The translations under genes and the position numbers were made by a program. The notes below the pieces were generated by a model, which did not search any database, had not been told where the DNA came from, and was given only the letters and a program-made list of their open reading frames with translations. This document shows, piece after piece, positions 34,967 through 44,424 of a stretch of 64,000 nucleotides of DNA (position 1 is the stretch's first letter; each line of letters begins with the position of its first letter). The DNA lies in NCBI GenBank assembly GCA_963677085.2, contig CAXXFH010000004.1, positions 4,836,001 to 4,900,000 on the forward strand. The letters run 5' to 3'. This DNA is from G963677085 sp963677085 (GTDB lineage: Bacteria > Planctomycetota > Planctomycetia > Pirellulales > Thermoguttaceae).

Positions 34967-35842
34967 TCAAGCACAACGCTTCAGACTTCTTTCGTTTTCG
35001 GCGTCGGCGAGCAAGGTGCGGATCAATGCGGCATTCAACCGGTGGCCGCTTCGATAGGCTGTGAAACGACCGACCAGATCGCAACCGGCCAACGCCAGAT
35101 CGCCGACCATGTCGAGCATTTTGTGTCGGACGCACTCATCGGGGAAGCGAAGGGAATTGTCGATGGGGCCTTGCGGGCCAAACACCAGCAGATCCTGGCA
35201 GGTAACCCGAAGTCCCATTCCCTGTGCGCGAAGCGCATCGGCCTCGTGTTCCAGTAGAAACGTGCGGCTGGGAGCCAAGCTCTTGTGGAAAAACTTCGGC
35301 GACAGCGCTACTTCCAGCGTTTGTCGTCCGATCGGGTTCCCGACGCCGTAATCGAGCTCGTATTGGAGAATCGTCTTGCCCGAGCAGCACGGTCGGGCTT
35401 CGACCCAGCATTCGTCGGTGCCCATGCGGATCACACGCGGAACGACGAACTGACGACGAACGGCCGGCTGGATAGTCGTTCCTGCGTTGTTGATCGCTTC
35501 GACAAAGGGAAGGCTGGATCCGTCGCAGCCAGGCATTTCCTCTTGATCCACCCAGATCTCGCAGTTGTCGACTTGCAGGCCGGCCAGCGCGGCCATGATG
35601 TGCTCGACCATCTCCACATTGGCGACCCCCACATTGAGGCTCGTACGCAGGGGAGTGTTGGTGCGATGCACGGCGCTGGCCGGGATTCGCGGACAACCGT
35701 CAAGATCGCGGCGAACGAAAACAATCCCGGTATCGGGTTCGGCTGGGCGAAACTCAACTTGCACGTCACGCCCAGTCCAGTAGCCAAACCCGGTGACCAC
35801 TGCTGCCGATGCAATCGTTCGCTGATTTCGGGTGGAAAACAT
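34967..35842 (-). CDS. lpxC: UDP-3-O-acyl-N-acetylglucosamine deacetylase LpxC, 291 aa
   Basis: The committed zinc hydrolase of lipid A synthesis. Visible are the zinc His in VEHIMAAL (His81), HKMLDMVGDLALAG carrying the second His and Asp, RSGHRLN with the third His, and CDGSS and LRFPDECVRH around the active site. The length is near the usual 300. It follows the ompH-like gene by 91 bases on the same strand and probably shares its transcript. Confidence 0.96.
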   Translation of the reverse strand: MFSTRNQRTIASAAVVTGFGYWTGRDVQVEFRPAEPDTGIVFVRRDLDGCPRIPASAVHRTNTPLRTSLNVGVANVEMVEHIMAALAGLQVDNCEIWVDQEEMPGCDGSSLPFVEAINNAGTTIQPAVRRQFVVPRVIRMGTDECWVEARPCCSGKTILQYELDYGVGNPIGRQTLEVALSPKFFHKSLAPSRTFLLEHEADALRAQGMGLRVTCQDLLVFGPQGPIDNSLRFPDECVRHKMLDMVGDLALAGCDLVGRFTAYRSGHRLNAALIRTLLADAENERSLKRCA

Positions 35843-35933
35843 TCAGTTAACGCCTGTCGTCCATGACATCAAAAAAACACCCTGGGGTAGCTATCCCGCC
35901 ATCCTTGACGGGCATGCAACAGCGATGCACGAC

Positions 35934-36611
35934 TCACCTGGGCTGAACGCCGGGGCGTGTTGTACCCCCGCCAAAGCCGCTAACCCGCGGTTGAGGCTGC
36001 GCGGAAAAGCTACGAGACTCCAGCGACTTCAGCACGATGGGCGTGATGTCGAGGTGGCGGCCGTAATAAACCACCGGCTTGTTGATGTCGCGAAGAACCT
36101 CTTGGGGGTTCTCCACGTCGGCGGCGTCGCCGTTGAAACGCAGGACCAGCGAAATGTTGTTGCTGGCGGCATAGTACTCTACTTCCTGCTGAATTTCCTG
36201 GTACACGGCGTGGTAGATCTTGGCTTCGCGCTGTAGGAATTCACGCTTCTGCATTTGCACGCGAACAGCCATGTCGGCCTGACGCTTGGCAATGTCTTCT
36301 TCGATGGCCTTGTAGTCGGGCGAACCCTTGTGGTACTGCTCCAGCCGCTCGGCAAGCATGCGGATCGATTCCCGCTCATTCTTCACGGCGGTTTCCGCTC
36401 GCTCGACATCGGCCTTCATGTCGTCCATCATCTGCTTGAAGCGGGGATGTTTCTTGAAAATGTAAGCGACGTCGATCAGCGCCAGCGGCGAAGCACCAGC
36501 AACACCGGTCCTGGCGGGTTGGCGTGCCATTTGGGCAAGAGCGGACGAGCCCAACAGGCTTGTCGACAAAACCGTCAACGCCAAAATGGCCAAAAGATGG
36601 GTCTTCCTCAC
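35934..36611 (-). CDS. OmpH/Skp-family periplasmic chaperone, 225 aa
   Basis: It holds unfolded outer-membrane proteins in the periplasm. GTG 36611 (VRKTHLLAILALTVLSTSLLGSSALAQ) follows AAGGAG and opens a signal peptide; longer frames are not needed. The core ALIDVAYIFKKHPRFKQMMDDMKADVERAE is the OmpH opening motif, followed by a long coiled coil (VKNERESIRMLAERLEQYHKG, MQKREFLQREAKIYHAVYQEIQQEV) and closing strands VLRFNGDAADVENP. It is the first gene of the lipid A unit, a common planctomycete and proteobacterial arrangement. Confidence 0.9.
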   Translation of the reverse strand: MRKTHLLAILALTVLSTSLLGSSALAQMARQPARTGVAGASPLALIDVAYIFKKHPRFKQMMDDMKADVERAETAVKNERESIRMLAERLEQYHKGSPDYKAIEEDIAKRQADMAVRVQMQKREFLQREAKIYHAVYQEIQQEVEYYAASNNISLVLRFNGDAADVENPQEVLRDINKPVVYYGRHLDITPIVLKSLESRSFSAQPQPRVSGFGGGTTRPGVQPR

Positions 36612-36954
36612 GTTCAGCACTCCTTGCTGTTGCAGTCGGTCTTCCATGCTTCGGCGTCCGCTTCCCATGCAAGGACGCCTCACCGACTTGGGCGACTGTG
36701 TAGACTGAAAATGGCTCCCAGGGTGGCGGTATTCTGCCCACAAGGCCCGTTTGGGTAAAGATCAGATCTTGCGGCAGGGCCTCTTTTGCCGTAACTGCTT
36801 GCTGCAAGAGCAGTTGCGGTTGCAGGAATCGCGCCGTGCTAGCACTGACTGCAAACGCGCAGGCTGGACAGATTTCCGATTGCCACGGTTTTATCGGTTA
36901 TTTGGGCGTGGCGGCGCCAGCCTTTGCCCCGATTGGCGGGAAATTGGATGCCGG
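36612..36954. other. intergenic region upstream of the lipid A unit
   Basis: 343 bases between two minus-strand genes. It should hold the promoter of the ompH-lpxC-lpxA unit. Nothing repeated or RNA-like stands out. Confidence 0.4.
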
Positions 36955-39039
36955 TCAATGTGGGGGATCGAGCGTGATCTGGAAGTCCACGTTTTGCCCG
37001 TCGCGCAGCACAACCACGCGAACCGTATCGCCGGCTTTGTACTTTCGCAGCGCACTGTCTATGTCCTCTAGTCCACCGATTTTGCTGTCGCCAAACTGGA
37101 CGATCGAATCGCCGCCTTGCAGGCCGGCGCGTTCGGCGGGGCCACCCTTAGCAACGCCACTGATCGCGTAACCGGGTTTTTCGTTGCCGAAGTCGGGAAT
37201 CGTGCCCAAGTAGGGTCGCGTGCCGCCGCTTCGTTTCGGCATGGCCACGGCCACGTAGTCGGGCCGTTGGTCGACGTTGGCCAGAACCTCCGTCATCGCG
37301 GCGACAAACGACGTTACGCGGCGCATGCCCGGCACGTTGAGCTTTTCGAAGTCGTCGCTCGGGCGGTGGTAGTCTTTGTGTGTGCCGGTGAAAAAATGTA
37401 GCACGGGAATTTTTCTGGCGTAGAACGAAGTCTGATCGCTCGGGCTGAATCCACCCTTGCGCTTCACCAGCGTAAGATTTTGCTTCTCGTTGATCTTGTC
37501 CAGCAGATCAACAAACGCGGTCGATGTGTCGGTGCCGGTAACAATCAATTTGTCGTCGCGTAGGCGGCCGACCATGTCCATGTTGAGCATGGCAACGGTC
37601 TTTTCCAGCGGGAAGAGCGGATGGTGCACATAATGAGCGCTTCCCAGCAGGCCGCGCTCTTCGCCAGTGAATGCAACAAACATCACGCTACGGCGAAGCT
37701 TCTCCGGTTGGGCCGCCAGTTGGCGGGCGACCTCGATCAGCACGGCTACGCCCGAAGCGTTGTCGTCGGCGCCGTTGTGTACTTCGTGCTTCTGGGGCAC
37801 CAGCGAGCCATGGCCGCCGAAGCCAAGGTGATCGTAGTGGGCACCGACAACCACTACTTCGTCGGCCAGTGGGCCTTTGCCCGGCAGAACTCCCACAACG
37901 TTCTTGGCTTCCACCTGCTTGCGAATCACGTCGATTCGGCCGGTGACCCGCCAGCCGGGAAGTTCGCGACTTTGCGGCGAGGGTCCTTCGTCGATCTGTT
38001 TTTCGAGTGTGGCTAGATCCGTGTCGCATGCCGCACGGAGCATTCGATCGATTATCTCGCGGCGGCAGTGAACGATCGGGAAGCCGTCGCGCGGGTTGCT
38101 CGGGCCGGTGGCAAGAAAGGGTAGGACCGGATCGGCCTCGGCTCGCAGGTTTTCGGTGGCCTCTTGCGCCCGTTCGATCAGCTCTTCGATCTTCTGGGCA
38201 TGCTCGGCAATCTTACTGGGCAAGGGGTTTTTCAGGGCCTCGAACGCTTCGCCGGCTTTGCACAGTTCGTCGAAGGCCGTGCGCCACTGCTTTTTGCGGA
38301 TTGCCAGTTTCTTGTCGATCTCGAAGGCGTCGGTGCAGAAAATGACGGCTGCCGCCGAGTGCTCGAAGGCGTTGGCGATTTTGCGGCTTAGCGGGGCGTG
38401 TGCCGAGTGTTCTGTACCATTGAACTTGCTGTGGGGATTGTCTTGCTGGGGCTCGTGTCGCAGGATAATCACCGCCTTGCCTTTGACGTCGATGCCCGCG
38501 TAGTCGTCGTAACCTTGGTCTGGCGCGGTAATCCCGTAGCCGACGAAGACCACCGGCAGGTCGAGCGTGCCCGTTCCGCTGGCGGCCATGGGCGTGAAAT
38601 CTTCGCCCGGCTTGAGCGTGGTCAGGCGAGCGGAAGCCCCTTCGGCCTCTGGCGGCCCTTGCAGGGTTAGTTCGTTGCTAGGGCCGATTTTTACCGTCGT
38701 CGTTACCGTGAAGGTCTGGTACGCCGAGCCTTCGAAAAGTGCCGTTTGCAGGCCGATGGTTTGAAACTCGTTGGCGATGTGTTCGGCCGCAAGATCGATG
38801 CCCTTGGTACCCAGTCCGCGGCCTTCCAGTTCGTCGGAGGCTAGGTGCCGCGCATCGGCCGCCAAGCGTCGCTCGATGGCCAGGGCGTCGTCGGCCGTGG
38901 CCGCTTGGGGGCCAAGTGTTGCAATGATGGCAGCCACCAGCAGTGTGGCCCGCTGCCATCGGCGTCGCGGTGGAGCGAGGGCACGAACCGCCAGGTGGGT
39001 GGGTGCCGGTTGGTTTGCGAGCGGGGTTCTTTTGGTCAT
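36955..39039 (-). CDS. M28-family zinc aminopeptidase with PA and PDZ domains, 694 aa
   Basis: An exported peptidase. After a signal segment (RATLLVAAIIATLGPQAATA) come a protease-associated region (LDLPVVFVGYGITAPDQG...KAVIILRHEP), then the M28 domain with VVVGAHYDHLGF, VHNGADDNASGVAV, FTGEERGLLGSAHY, NMDMVGRL and DYHRPSDDFEKL, which supply the His, two Asp, Glu and His of the dinuclear zinc site. A C-terminal PDZ (YAISGVAKGGPAERAGLQGGDSI) ends the protein. ATG 39039 is chosen; ATG 39063 is also possible. Longer frames would run into the divergent receiver gene. Confidence 0.9.
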   Translation of the reverse strand: MTKRTPLANQPAPTHLAVRALAPPRRRWQRATLLVAAIIATLGPQAATADDALAIERRLAADARHLASDELEGRGLGTKGIDLAAEHIANEFQTIGLQTALFEGSAYQTFTVTTTVKIGPSNELTLQGPPEAEGASARLTTLKPGEDFTPMAASGTGTLDLPVVFVGYGITAPDQGYDDYAGIDVKGKAVIILRHEPQQDNPHSKFNGTEHSAHAPLSRKIANAFEHSAAAVIFCTDAFEIDKKLAIRKKQWRTAFDELCKAGEAFEALKNPLPSKIAEHAQKIEELIERAQEATENLRAEADPVLPFLATGPSNPRDGFPIVHCRREIIDRMLRAACDTDLATLEKQIDEGPSPQSRELPGWRVTGRIDVIRKQVEAKNVVGVLPGKGPLADEVVVVGAHYDHLGFGGHGSLVPQKHEVHNGADDNASGVAVLIEVARQLAAQPEKLRRSVMFVAFTGEERGLLGSAHYVHHPLFPLEKTVAMLNMDMVGRLRDDKLIVTGTDTSTAFVDLLDKINEKQNLTLVKRKGGFSPSDQTSFYARKIPVLHFFTGTHKDYHRPSDDFEKLNVPGMRRVTSFVAAMTEVLANVDQRPDYVAVAMPKRSGGTRPYLGTIPDFGNEKPGYAISGVAKGGPAERAGLQGGDSIVQFGDSKIGGLEDIDSALRKYKAGDTVRVVVLRDGQNVDFQITLDPPH

Positions 39040-39246
39040 GGGTGGCCACGGGGACTTCGGCATGCGGGAAAACGGCAAGTCAGGTGTCAAAAATTCATTG
39101 TTCGCTGGTGGAAAAGGACCGTCAAGCTGCAACTCGCTTTGACAGAAAGGCACCGGATCGCTATGCTTCCGCCCCACCATACCACATACCATCCCACCTC
39201 GCTGGACAAGGATGTTCGGCGAACCCACACCACGGAGGGTGAAACC

Positions 39247-39618
39247 TTGGACGAGCCTCGCAGCGTGTTGATCGTTGATCAATCCGAGGAAACCCGAGAA
39301 GTGCTGCAAACCGCGTTGGAACGCCGTGGTTTGCGTACCTTTGCGACCGGCCGCGCGGCCCCCGGCTTGCAGCTTGCCCGACAGCACCATCCGGACCTGA
39401 TCGTCTTGGATCTTGAGCTTGACGATCGTGTGCTGGATGACATCCCGGCCGAGTTTGCCGCCCATGGCGACATGGGCTCTCAACCGATGATTGTGTTGGG
39501 TTCGGTGCGGCGCGACAGCCTCCCCGACGCGGAATTCGTGAGCAAGCCCTATCACTTCGGGCCCTTGATTCGTAAAATCGAGGAAATCCTGGCGGCTCGC
39601 GTCAAGGAAAATCGCTAG
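39247..39618 (+). CDS. single-domain response regulator, 123 aa
   Basis: A receiver domain: SVLIVDQSEETREVLQTALE, LIVLDLELDD with the phospho-acceptor Asp, PMIVLGS and FVSKPYHFGPLIRKI with the conserved Lys. TTG 39247 follows GGAGGG at seven bases and starts the domain directly; an upstream ATG at 39163 is also in frame. No output domain is present. It is divergent from the peptidase and lies ahead of the histidine kinase at 39827, a likely partner. Confidence 0.85.
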   Translation: MDEPRSVLIVDQSEETREVLQTALERRGLRTFATGRAAPGLQLARQHHPDLIVLDLELDDRVLDDIPAEFAAHGDMGSQPMIVLGSVRRDSLPDAEFVSKPYHFGPLIRKIEEILAARVKENR

Positions 39619-39630
39619 TGCTCGGTCAGA

Positions 39631-39746
39631 CCTAGGTAGCGGGTCATATTGAGGGACCGTATCATCTTTGGCTGGAGTTGTGTGCCACTGGCTCTGCCAG
39701 TGCCTTTGACCGCAGGCATTTCCACACTGGCAAAGCCAGTGGCACC
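39631..39746. repeat. palindromic repeat, short form, copy 1
   Basis: TTGAGGGACCGTATC and TTTGGCTGGA precede GTGTGCCACTGGC...GCCAGTGCCTTTG and CCACACTGGCAAAGCCAGTGG. The same order and spacing occur at 58311-58410. Confidence 0.75.
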
Positions 39747-39826
39747 CACGGAATAACGTCCCGTTTGAGTGACGCACCAAGCTGGCCGCAAGCCGAATTG
39801 AACCCCGCGTGCAGGGAGTAACGTTC

Positions 39827-41533
39827 GTGGCGTCGTTGTTCGTTATCCGTGGGAACGACCAGGGAACCCGCTATGAGCTGGAGGAGGCCATGCTCCGGCT
39901 GGGGCGGGATGCCTCGAATGCTATTCAGGTTCACGATACCGAGGTCTCTCGCCAGCACGCCGAACTGCGTCACTCCGACGAGGGTTTCGTCGTTTCCGAT
40001 CTCGGCAGCTCCAACGGCACGTACGTCAACGGCCAACGCATTCAACGTCACCTGCTCTCCAGCGGCGACCAACTGCAGTTGGGCAAAACGTTGATGCTCT
40101 ACACGGCCACCGGGGAGCAGTCGGAAGAGGATCTCTCGGAGTCGGTCAACATTGCTTCGGCCGAGGCGATGGACGACCAGTCGCAGATTATCCGCTCGAT
40201 CCCGCAGAAGGAAGGCAGCCAGATCTTCGATTTCGAAGGCCGGCTGCCGCAAACCTCGTGGCTTGCTCGGGCGCGAAGCAATCTGCAGGTGATGTACCGC
40301 ACGGCGCTGGCGGTGAGCCATACCCAGGACATCGACCAACTGCTGCAGCGGATCATGGAATTGATCTTCGAATGGGTCGAGGCCGATCGTGGCTGTATCA
40401 TGCTTTTGGACTCCGACGGCAAGCACCTGCAGCCCAAAGTACGGCGCACTCGCAAGGGCGTCCGTGGCGACGAAACCATTAACATCAGCAAGACGATCCT
40501 CGATTACGTGATCGAGCACAATGAGGGCGTGTTGACCAGCGACGCCCGGGAGGACGACCGCTTCAGTCCCGCGGCCAGTATTGTGAAGCTTGGCGTGCGG
40601 GAGGCCATTTGCGTTCCCATGCAGGGACGCTACGACGTGGTCGGCGTGATCTATATCGACACACACACATCGCCCCAGGAAATCATCCAAAAGGGAACTA
40701 CCAACAAGTTCACCGAGGACCACCTGAAGCTGATGGTAGCCATCGGGCACCAAGCCGCGTTGGCCGTGGAAGACACCCGCTATTACTCGGCCATGGTTCA
40801 AGCCGAGCGTTTGGCTGCCATCGGGCAAACCATCGCCACGCTGTCGCATCACATCAAAAACATTCTCCAAGGCATACGCGGTGGAAGCTATCTGATCGAG
40901 ATGGGGCTTTCCGAGCACGACGAAAGCGTGGTCGGCAAGGGGTGGAAGATCGTCGAAAAGAACCAGAACAAGATCTCGGCCCTGGTGATGGACATGCTCA
41001 CCTTCAGCAAGGAGCGTGAGCCCGATCTGCAAACGGCGAACGTCAATCAGGTGGTGGCCGACGTACTGGAATTGATGGAAACCCGGGCGAAAGATTTCGA
41101 GGTCGAACTGACGAGCAGCCTTGAAGAGTCGATGCCCGACATGGTGTTCGATCCCGAAGGCATTCACCGCGCCGCGCTTAACGTGATAACCAACGCCATC
41201 GACGCGGCCGACGAATGCGAAACCTCGGGCCAGGTGCGAGTGAAAACCGAATACCGTGCCGAGCAGTCGGTCGTGAATATTATCGTGGAAGACAACGGGC
41301 CCGGCATTCCTCGCGAGCAGATGGACCAGCTTTTCAGCCCCTTCGTTTCGTCGAAAAAGGGACGGGGAACCGGCCTGGGGTTGCCGGTGAGTCAGAAGAT
41401 TCTCAACGAACACGGCGGCAATATCCACGTCCACAGCGCACCCGGTCGAGGCAGCCGTTTCACACTGGCCTTACCGGCAAACCTAGCCGTGGGCGACTCG
41501 CATACGGTCGAACACACACGGCCGGATGAATAA
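39827..41533 (+). CDS. FHA-GAF sensor histidine kinase, 568 aa
   Basis: The start GTG 39827 follows GGGAG, so the FHA fold begins at once. FHA (about 1-90): SLFVIRGNDQGTRYELEE, LGRDASNAIQVHDTEVSRQHAEL and VSDLGSSNGTYVNG. GAF (about 150-320): LMELIFEWVEADRGCIMLLD, VREAICVPMQGRYDVVGVIYID and HQAALAVEDTRYY. Kinase: LSHHIKNILQG with the phospho-His, NVITNAIDAADE (N box), VEDNGPGIP (G1) and GRGTGLGLPVSQKIL (G2). No membrane segment is visible, so it is a cytoplasmic sensor. Phosphothreonine binding by FHA could link it to Ser/Thr kinase signalling. It is followed by dodecin. Confidence 0.93.
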   Translation: MASLFVIRGNDQGTRYELEEAMLRLGRDASNAIQVHDTEVSRQHAELRHSDEGFVVSDLGSSNGTYVNGQRIQRHLLSSGDQLQLGKTLMLYTATGEQSEEDLSESVNIASAEAMDDQSQIIRSIPQKEGSQIFDFEGRLPQTSWLARARSNLQVMYRTALAVSHTQDIDQLLQRIMELIFEWVEADRGCIMLLDSDGKHLQPKVRRTRKGVRGDETINISKTILDYVIEHNEGVLTSDAREDDRFSPAASIVKLGVREAICVPMQGRYDVVGVIYIDTHTSPQEIIQKGTTNKFTEDHLKLMVAIGHQAALAVEDTRYYSAMVQAERLAAIGQTIATLSHHIKNILQGIRGGSYLIEMGLSEHDESVVGKGWKIVEKNQNKISALVMDMLTFSKEREPDLQTANVNQVVADVLELMETRAKDFEVELTSSLEESMPDMVFDPEGIHRAALNVITNAIDAADECETSGQVRVKTEYRAEQSVVNIIVEDNGPGIPREQMDQLFSPFVSSKKGRGTGLGLPVSQKILNEHGGNIHVHSAPGRGSRFTLALPANLAVGDSHTVEHTRPDE

Positions 41534-41586
41534 CCGTCGTGTGGCCAATGCGTTGTCAACCATCACCCTGGCACGAGGGTACACCC

Positions 41587-41793
41587 ATGGCGGATCCCGT
41601 CTATAAGAAAATCGTCCTGGTCGGTACGTCGCAGGAATCGTTCAGTGAAGCCACGGCCAACGCGATTGCCAAAGCGTCGCAGTCGGAAGAGCGGATGAGT
41701 TGGTTCGAGGTGATCGAACAGCGCGGAGCGATTGCCGACGGCAAGATTGCGCAATATCAAGTGACCGTGGCGATTGGTGTTCGGATAAGTTGA
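41587..41793 (+). CDS. dodecin, flavin-storage protein, 68 aa
   Basis: A small protein that assembles into dodecamers storing flavins. The sequence MADPVYKKIVLVGTSQESFSEA, then WFEVIEQRGAIADGKIAQYQVTVAIG, contains the SxxSxxxA and conserved Trp (flavin stacking) and Q-x-x-x-x-I-A-x-Y signatures. ATG 41587 follows GAGGG. It lies 53 bases after the histidine kinase gene. Confidence 0.93.
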   Translation: MADPVYKKIVLVGTSQESFSEATANAIAKASQSEERMSWFEVIEQRGAIADGKIAQYQVTVAIGVRIS

Positions 41794-41996
41794 GGGCAGC
41801 GGGAAACGTTTTCGCAATCGTCCGACACCTTGCCGGAAATGCCGCTGCTTGGTACGATTCCCAACACCCCCCCCCGTTTGTTGATGTCTGCGTGTTCCTT
41901 GAACGGTAGGCCAAGTTCAAACGCCTTGAAACCGGGCTCCCGATGGTCGCCCTCTGCTCATCAAATACGCGAGACACAGTAGTTAAGGAGTCCGGG

Positions 41997-42689
41997 ATGC
42001 CTACATACCAGGTTGCGATTGTCAAACGCCCCAAAGGCTGGGAGCCCGAGTGTCTCGACGACACCCCCTTGGAGCTGGAAGGGCCGCTGGAAATCCGTTC
42101 CGAGAACGACGATCTGTTCGCGACCGTGCGCGAGGCCATCGCCTTCAACCAGCAACCGGAGTCGAAGGCGGCTCAACGCTGGGCGGTAGTCGTAGAACCC
42201 GGCTGCCTGGGACGGATCTGGCCGGCAGCCCGGGTTTGTACGCCTATTAACTACAAGGTTACCGCCATCTGGTGGCCCGAAGGTTGGGAGCCCAACTCCC
42301 CGCTGGACGTGCCCAACTGCATCTGGCACACCCAGGGTCGCGTGGGCAACGAGTGGATGACCTACGATCAGGCCGAAAAGACCATCGCCGCCCTGAACCG
42401 CCAGTGCATCGATAGCCCGGGCACCACGTGGCACGTGATCGTGGGGGTCGAAAACGAGTCGGTCTCCAAAACGGTTTCCTACGATCCCACCGGAACGGAA
42501 ACCACGGTCGAGGTCCGCCGCATTCACGTGATTCGGCCCGAGAAGGGCGGCACCGGCGATTGCTCGCATTGCCCGGCCCACGATTTCAGTTGTGCCAAAG
42601 CCGAGTGGTCGAGCCGGATGGAAACTCTCGCTTCCCGCCACAGCAGGCTCTACCACACCGAGGCTGAGGCCCACGACGTCGAGCCGTGA
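41997..42689 (+). CDS. conserved hypothetical protein, 230 aa
   Basis: ATG 41997 (MPTYQVAIVKRPKGWEPE) follows AAGGAG. No signal or membrane segment. Aromatic- and Pro-rich phrases IWWPEGWEPNSPLDVPNC and a repeat of the opening (KRPKGWEP / WWPEGWEPN) suggest a duplicated small domain. Four cysteines cluster near the end (GDCSHCPAHDFSCAK), possibly a metal site. Function unknown. Confidence 0.7.
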   Translation: MPTYQVAIVKRPKGWEPECLDDTPLELEGPLEIRSENDDLFATVREAIAFNQQPESKAAQRWAVVVEPGCLGRIWPAARVCTPINYKVTAIWWPEGWEPNSPLDVPNCIWHTQGRVGNEWMTYDQAEKTIAALNRQCIDSPGTTWHVIVGVENESVSKTVSYDPTGTETTVEVRRIHVIRPEKGGTGDCSHCPAHDFSCAKAEWSSRMETLASRHSRLYHTEAEAHDVEP

Positions 42690-43083
42690 GCTTATCACAG
42701 AAGGAAGCCGCGGATGAACACAGATACACGCAGATAAAGAAAACGACTTAGGACAGCCCGAATAACAACTTACCGTTTTCCAAGGCAAAACCCGAGGGCC
42801 ATCGCAAAGCACGCCCGGCAAATCGACAAGTTGTTTCTCGGTCGATCCTTAGAAACGTGGGCATCTGGCGGATCACGCTGTAAAGACGACGCTTTGAATA
42901 GCCTATCACACCAGACAGTCCGTTCAATGCCGGGACCCTTTCTATCTGCGTTTTTCTGCGTTCATCTGCGGCTCCACCGTCAGAGTCCTTTTCAGTTTGA
43001 ATTATTGGCAGCCCGCTGGGAAAGTGGTTGTGGGCAATTCGGGCGCCACTGGTTGCTTGCCGGCGAGTGTTTTCGGACCATCC
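42690..43083. repeat. GCGGATGAACACAGAT-type inverted repeat region
   Basis: GCGGATGAACACAGATACAC at about 42711 and TCTGCGTTCATCTGCGGC at about 42954 are inverted relatives of each other. This is a widespread intergenic repeat type, known from many genomes. No gene is seen between 42690 and 43083. Confidence 0.5.
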
Positions 43084-44241
43084 TCAATCGCGAATCTGCC
43101 CCTGCTGGCGATAGGCTGTGGGGGCGACGCCCACCTCTTCGCGAAACACAAAGGCCAAACGCTGGGGGCTTGAGAAACCCGATCGGGCAGCCACGATGGG
43201 CATCGGCAGGTCGGTGCCGACCAGCAGGTCCTTTGCCCGTTCGATCCGCACTCGCCGAATTTCCTGCAACACAGTGCGGTCGAGTAGCGTCTGAAACTTG
43301 CGTTCCAGCACGCGGCGGCTGACGCCCACGTGATTGGCCACCTTCTGCACACCAATGGCGTCTACCGCACGTTCGGCAATAAAGCCTAGGGCGGCCGCCA
43401 CCGTGACATCGTCGATGGCCATCGTGTCGGTCGACTGGCGAGTGACGATTCCCAGCGGGGCGAAAAGTCGAGGACGTTTGGGCGACTTCTTGCCGGCCAT
43501 CAGGCGGTCGAGCAGCCGGGCTGCTTCGTAGCCGATCTGTTCGCCGGGCAAGGCCACACTCGACAGCGGCGGCTTGGTGAGCCCACATTCCAACTCGTCG
43601 TTGTCGACGCCCAGCAAAGCCACCGTGTCGGGCACCCGGAGCCCGAGCTGCCGGCAGGCCTCGGCAAGGTAGCGTGCCGGTGGATCGTTGCAGGCGAGAA
43701 TGCCTACGGGCTTGGGAAGGTCGCGCAGCCATTGGTAGACATTGTCGTCGACGCTTCGCCAGTCGGCGGTTACCAACAGACGCGGGAGATACTCGGCATA
43801 GCACGACGACACCCGATAGCCCTGCTTGGCCAATCGGTCGGAAAAACCGGCCTTTCGCACCTTCGAGGAATGGGCCCAGGTGCTGCCGAAGAATCCGAAA
43901 TTGGTGAATCGCCGTTCGAGAAAGTGTTCGGCCGCCAGACGCCCGATCGCTTGATGATCGACCTCGACCAACGGCGCCTCCAGCTTCTCCACGTTACTGG
44001 TCGTGTTGACCGTCGGTATGCCGAGTTGCACTACGCGCTGCGCGATTTCCGGCTCGAAAAGGTGGGCAATGATGGCGTCGGGCTGCCATTTTCGCAGTGA
44101 GTCGACGATTTGCAGCACGGGAGGGCTGTCGTGTAACACCCAACCCTGCTTCTGCATGGCATAAGTTTGCACACCGCGCAGCAGCTTGCGGCAATGACCT
44201 TGATCCTGGGCCAGCAGAAGGGCAATTCGCTTAGGTTCCAT
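43084..44241 (-). CDS. XylR-like AraC family transcriptional regulator, 385 aa
   Basis: A transcription factor with a periplasmic-binding-protein-like N-domain and an AraC DNA-binding C-domain. N-domain: PKRIALLLAQDQGHCRKLL, IVDSLRKWQPDAIIAHLF, GILACNDPPARYLAEACRQLGLRVPDTVALLGVDNDEL and SSVALPGEQIGYEAARLLDRL. C-domain: two HTH units, VQKVANHVGVSRRVLERKFQ and LPMPIVAARSGFSSPQRLAFVFR. ATG 44241 (MEPKRIA) is supported by the family start. It is divergent from a DUF1559 gene whose promoter looks like those of the second regulator's targets; it likely binds a sugar and activates neighbours. Confidence 0.92.
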   Translation of the reverse strand: MEPKRIALLLAQDQGHCRKLLRGVQTYAMQKQGWVLHDSPPVLQIVDSLRKWQPDAIIAHLFEPEIAQRVVQLGIPTVNTTSNVEKLEAPLVEVDHQAIGRLAAEHFLERRFTNFGFFGSTWAHSSKVRKAGFSDRLAKQGYRVSSCYAEYLPRLLVTADWRSVDDNVYQWLRDLPKPVGILACNDPPARYLAEACRQLGLRVPDTVALLGVDNDELECGLTKPPLSSVALPGEQIGYEAARLLDRLMAGKKSPKRPRLFAPLGIVTRQSTDTMAIDDVTVAAALGFIAERAVDAIGVQKVANHVGVSRRVLERKFQTLLDRTVLQEIRRVRIERAKDLLVGTDLPMPIVAARSGFSSPQRLAFVFREEVGVAPTAYRQQGQIRD

Positions 44242-44424
44242 CGCCGTTATTCGTTTTTTCCAGGTGCGTTTTTCCGGGTGCGTTGTCCCGCGTGCCAGCA
44301 AAACGAGAGCGTGTTCCGCCCATTATAGCCCAATCGGCCGCCCATGGCCCCCCGTTGCACATGTAGCGACTCGCGCCGAGTTTTCCACTGGTCGCTGTAC
44401 ACGAAATTCCGTGCCGCGGATGTC

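Noticed and set aside
39662..41434. A 590-codon open frame on the minus strand opposite the histidine kinase
   Set aside because: The plus-strand frame has complete FHA, GAF and kinase motifs; the opposite frame is a by-product of its codon bias and has no motif of its own.
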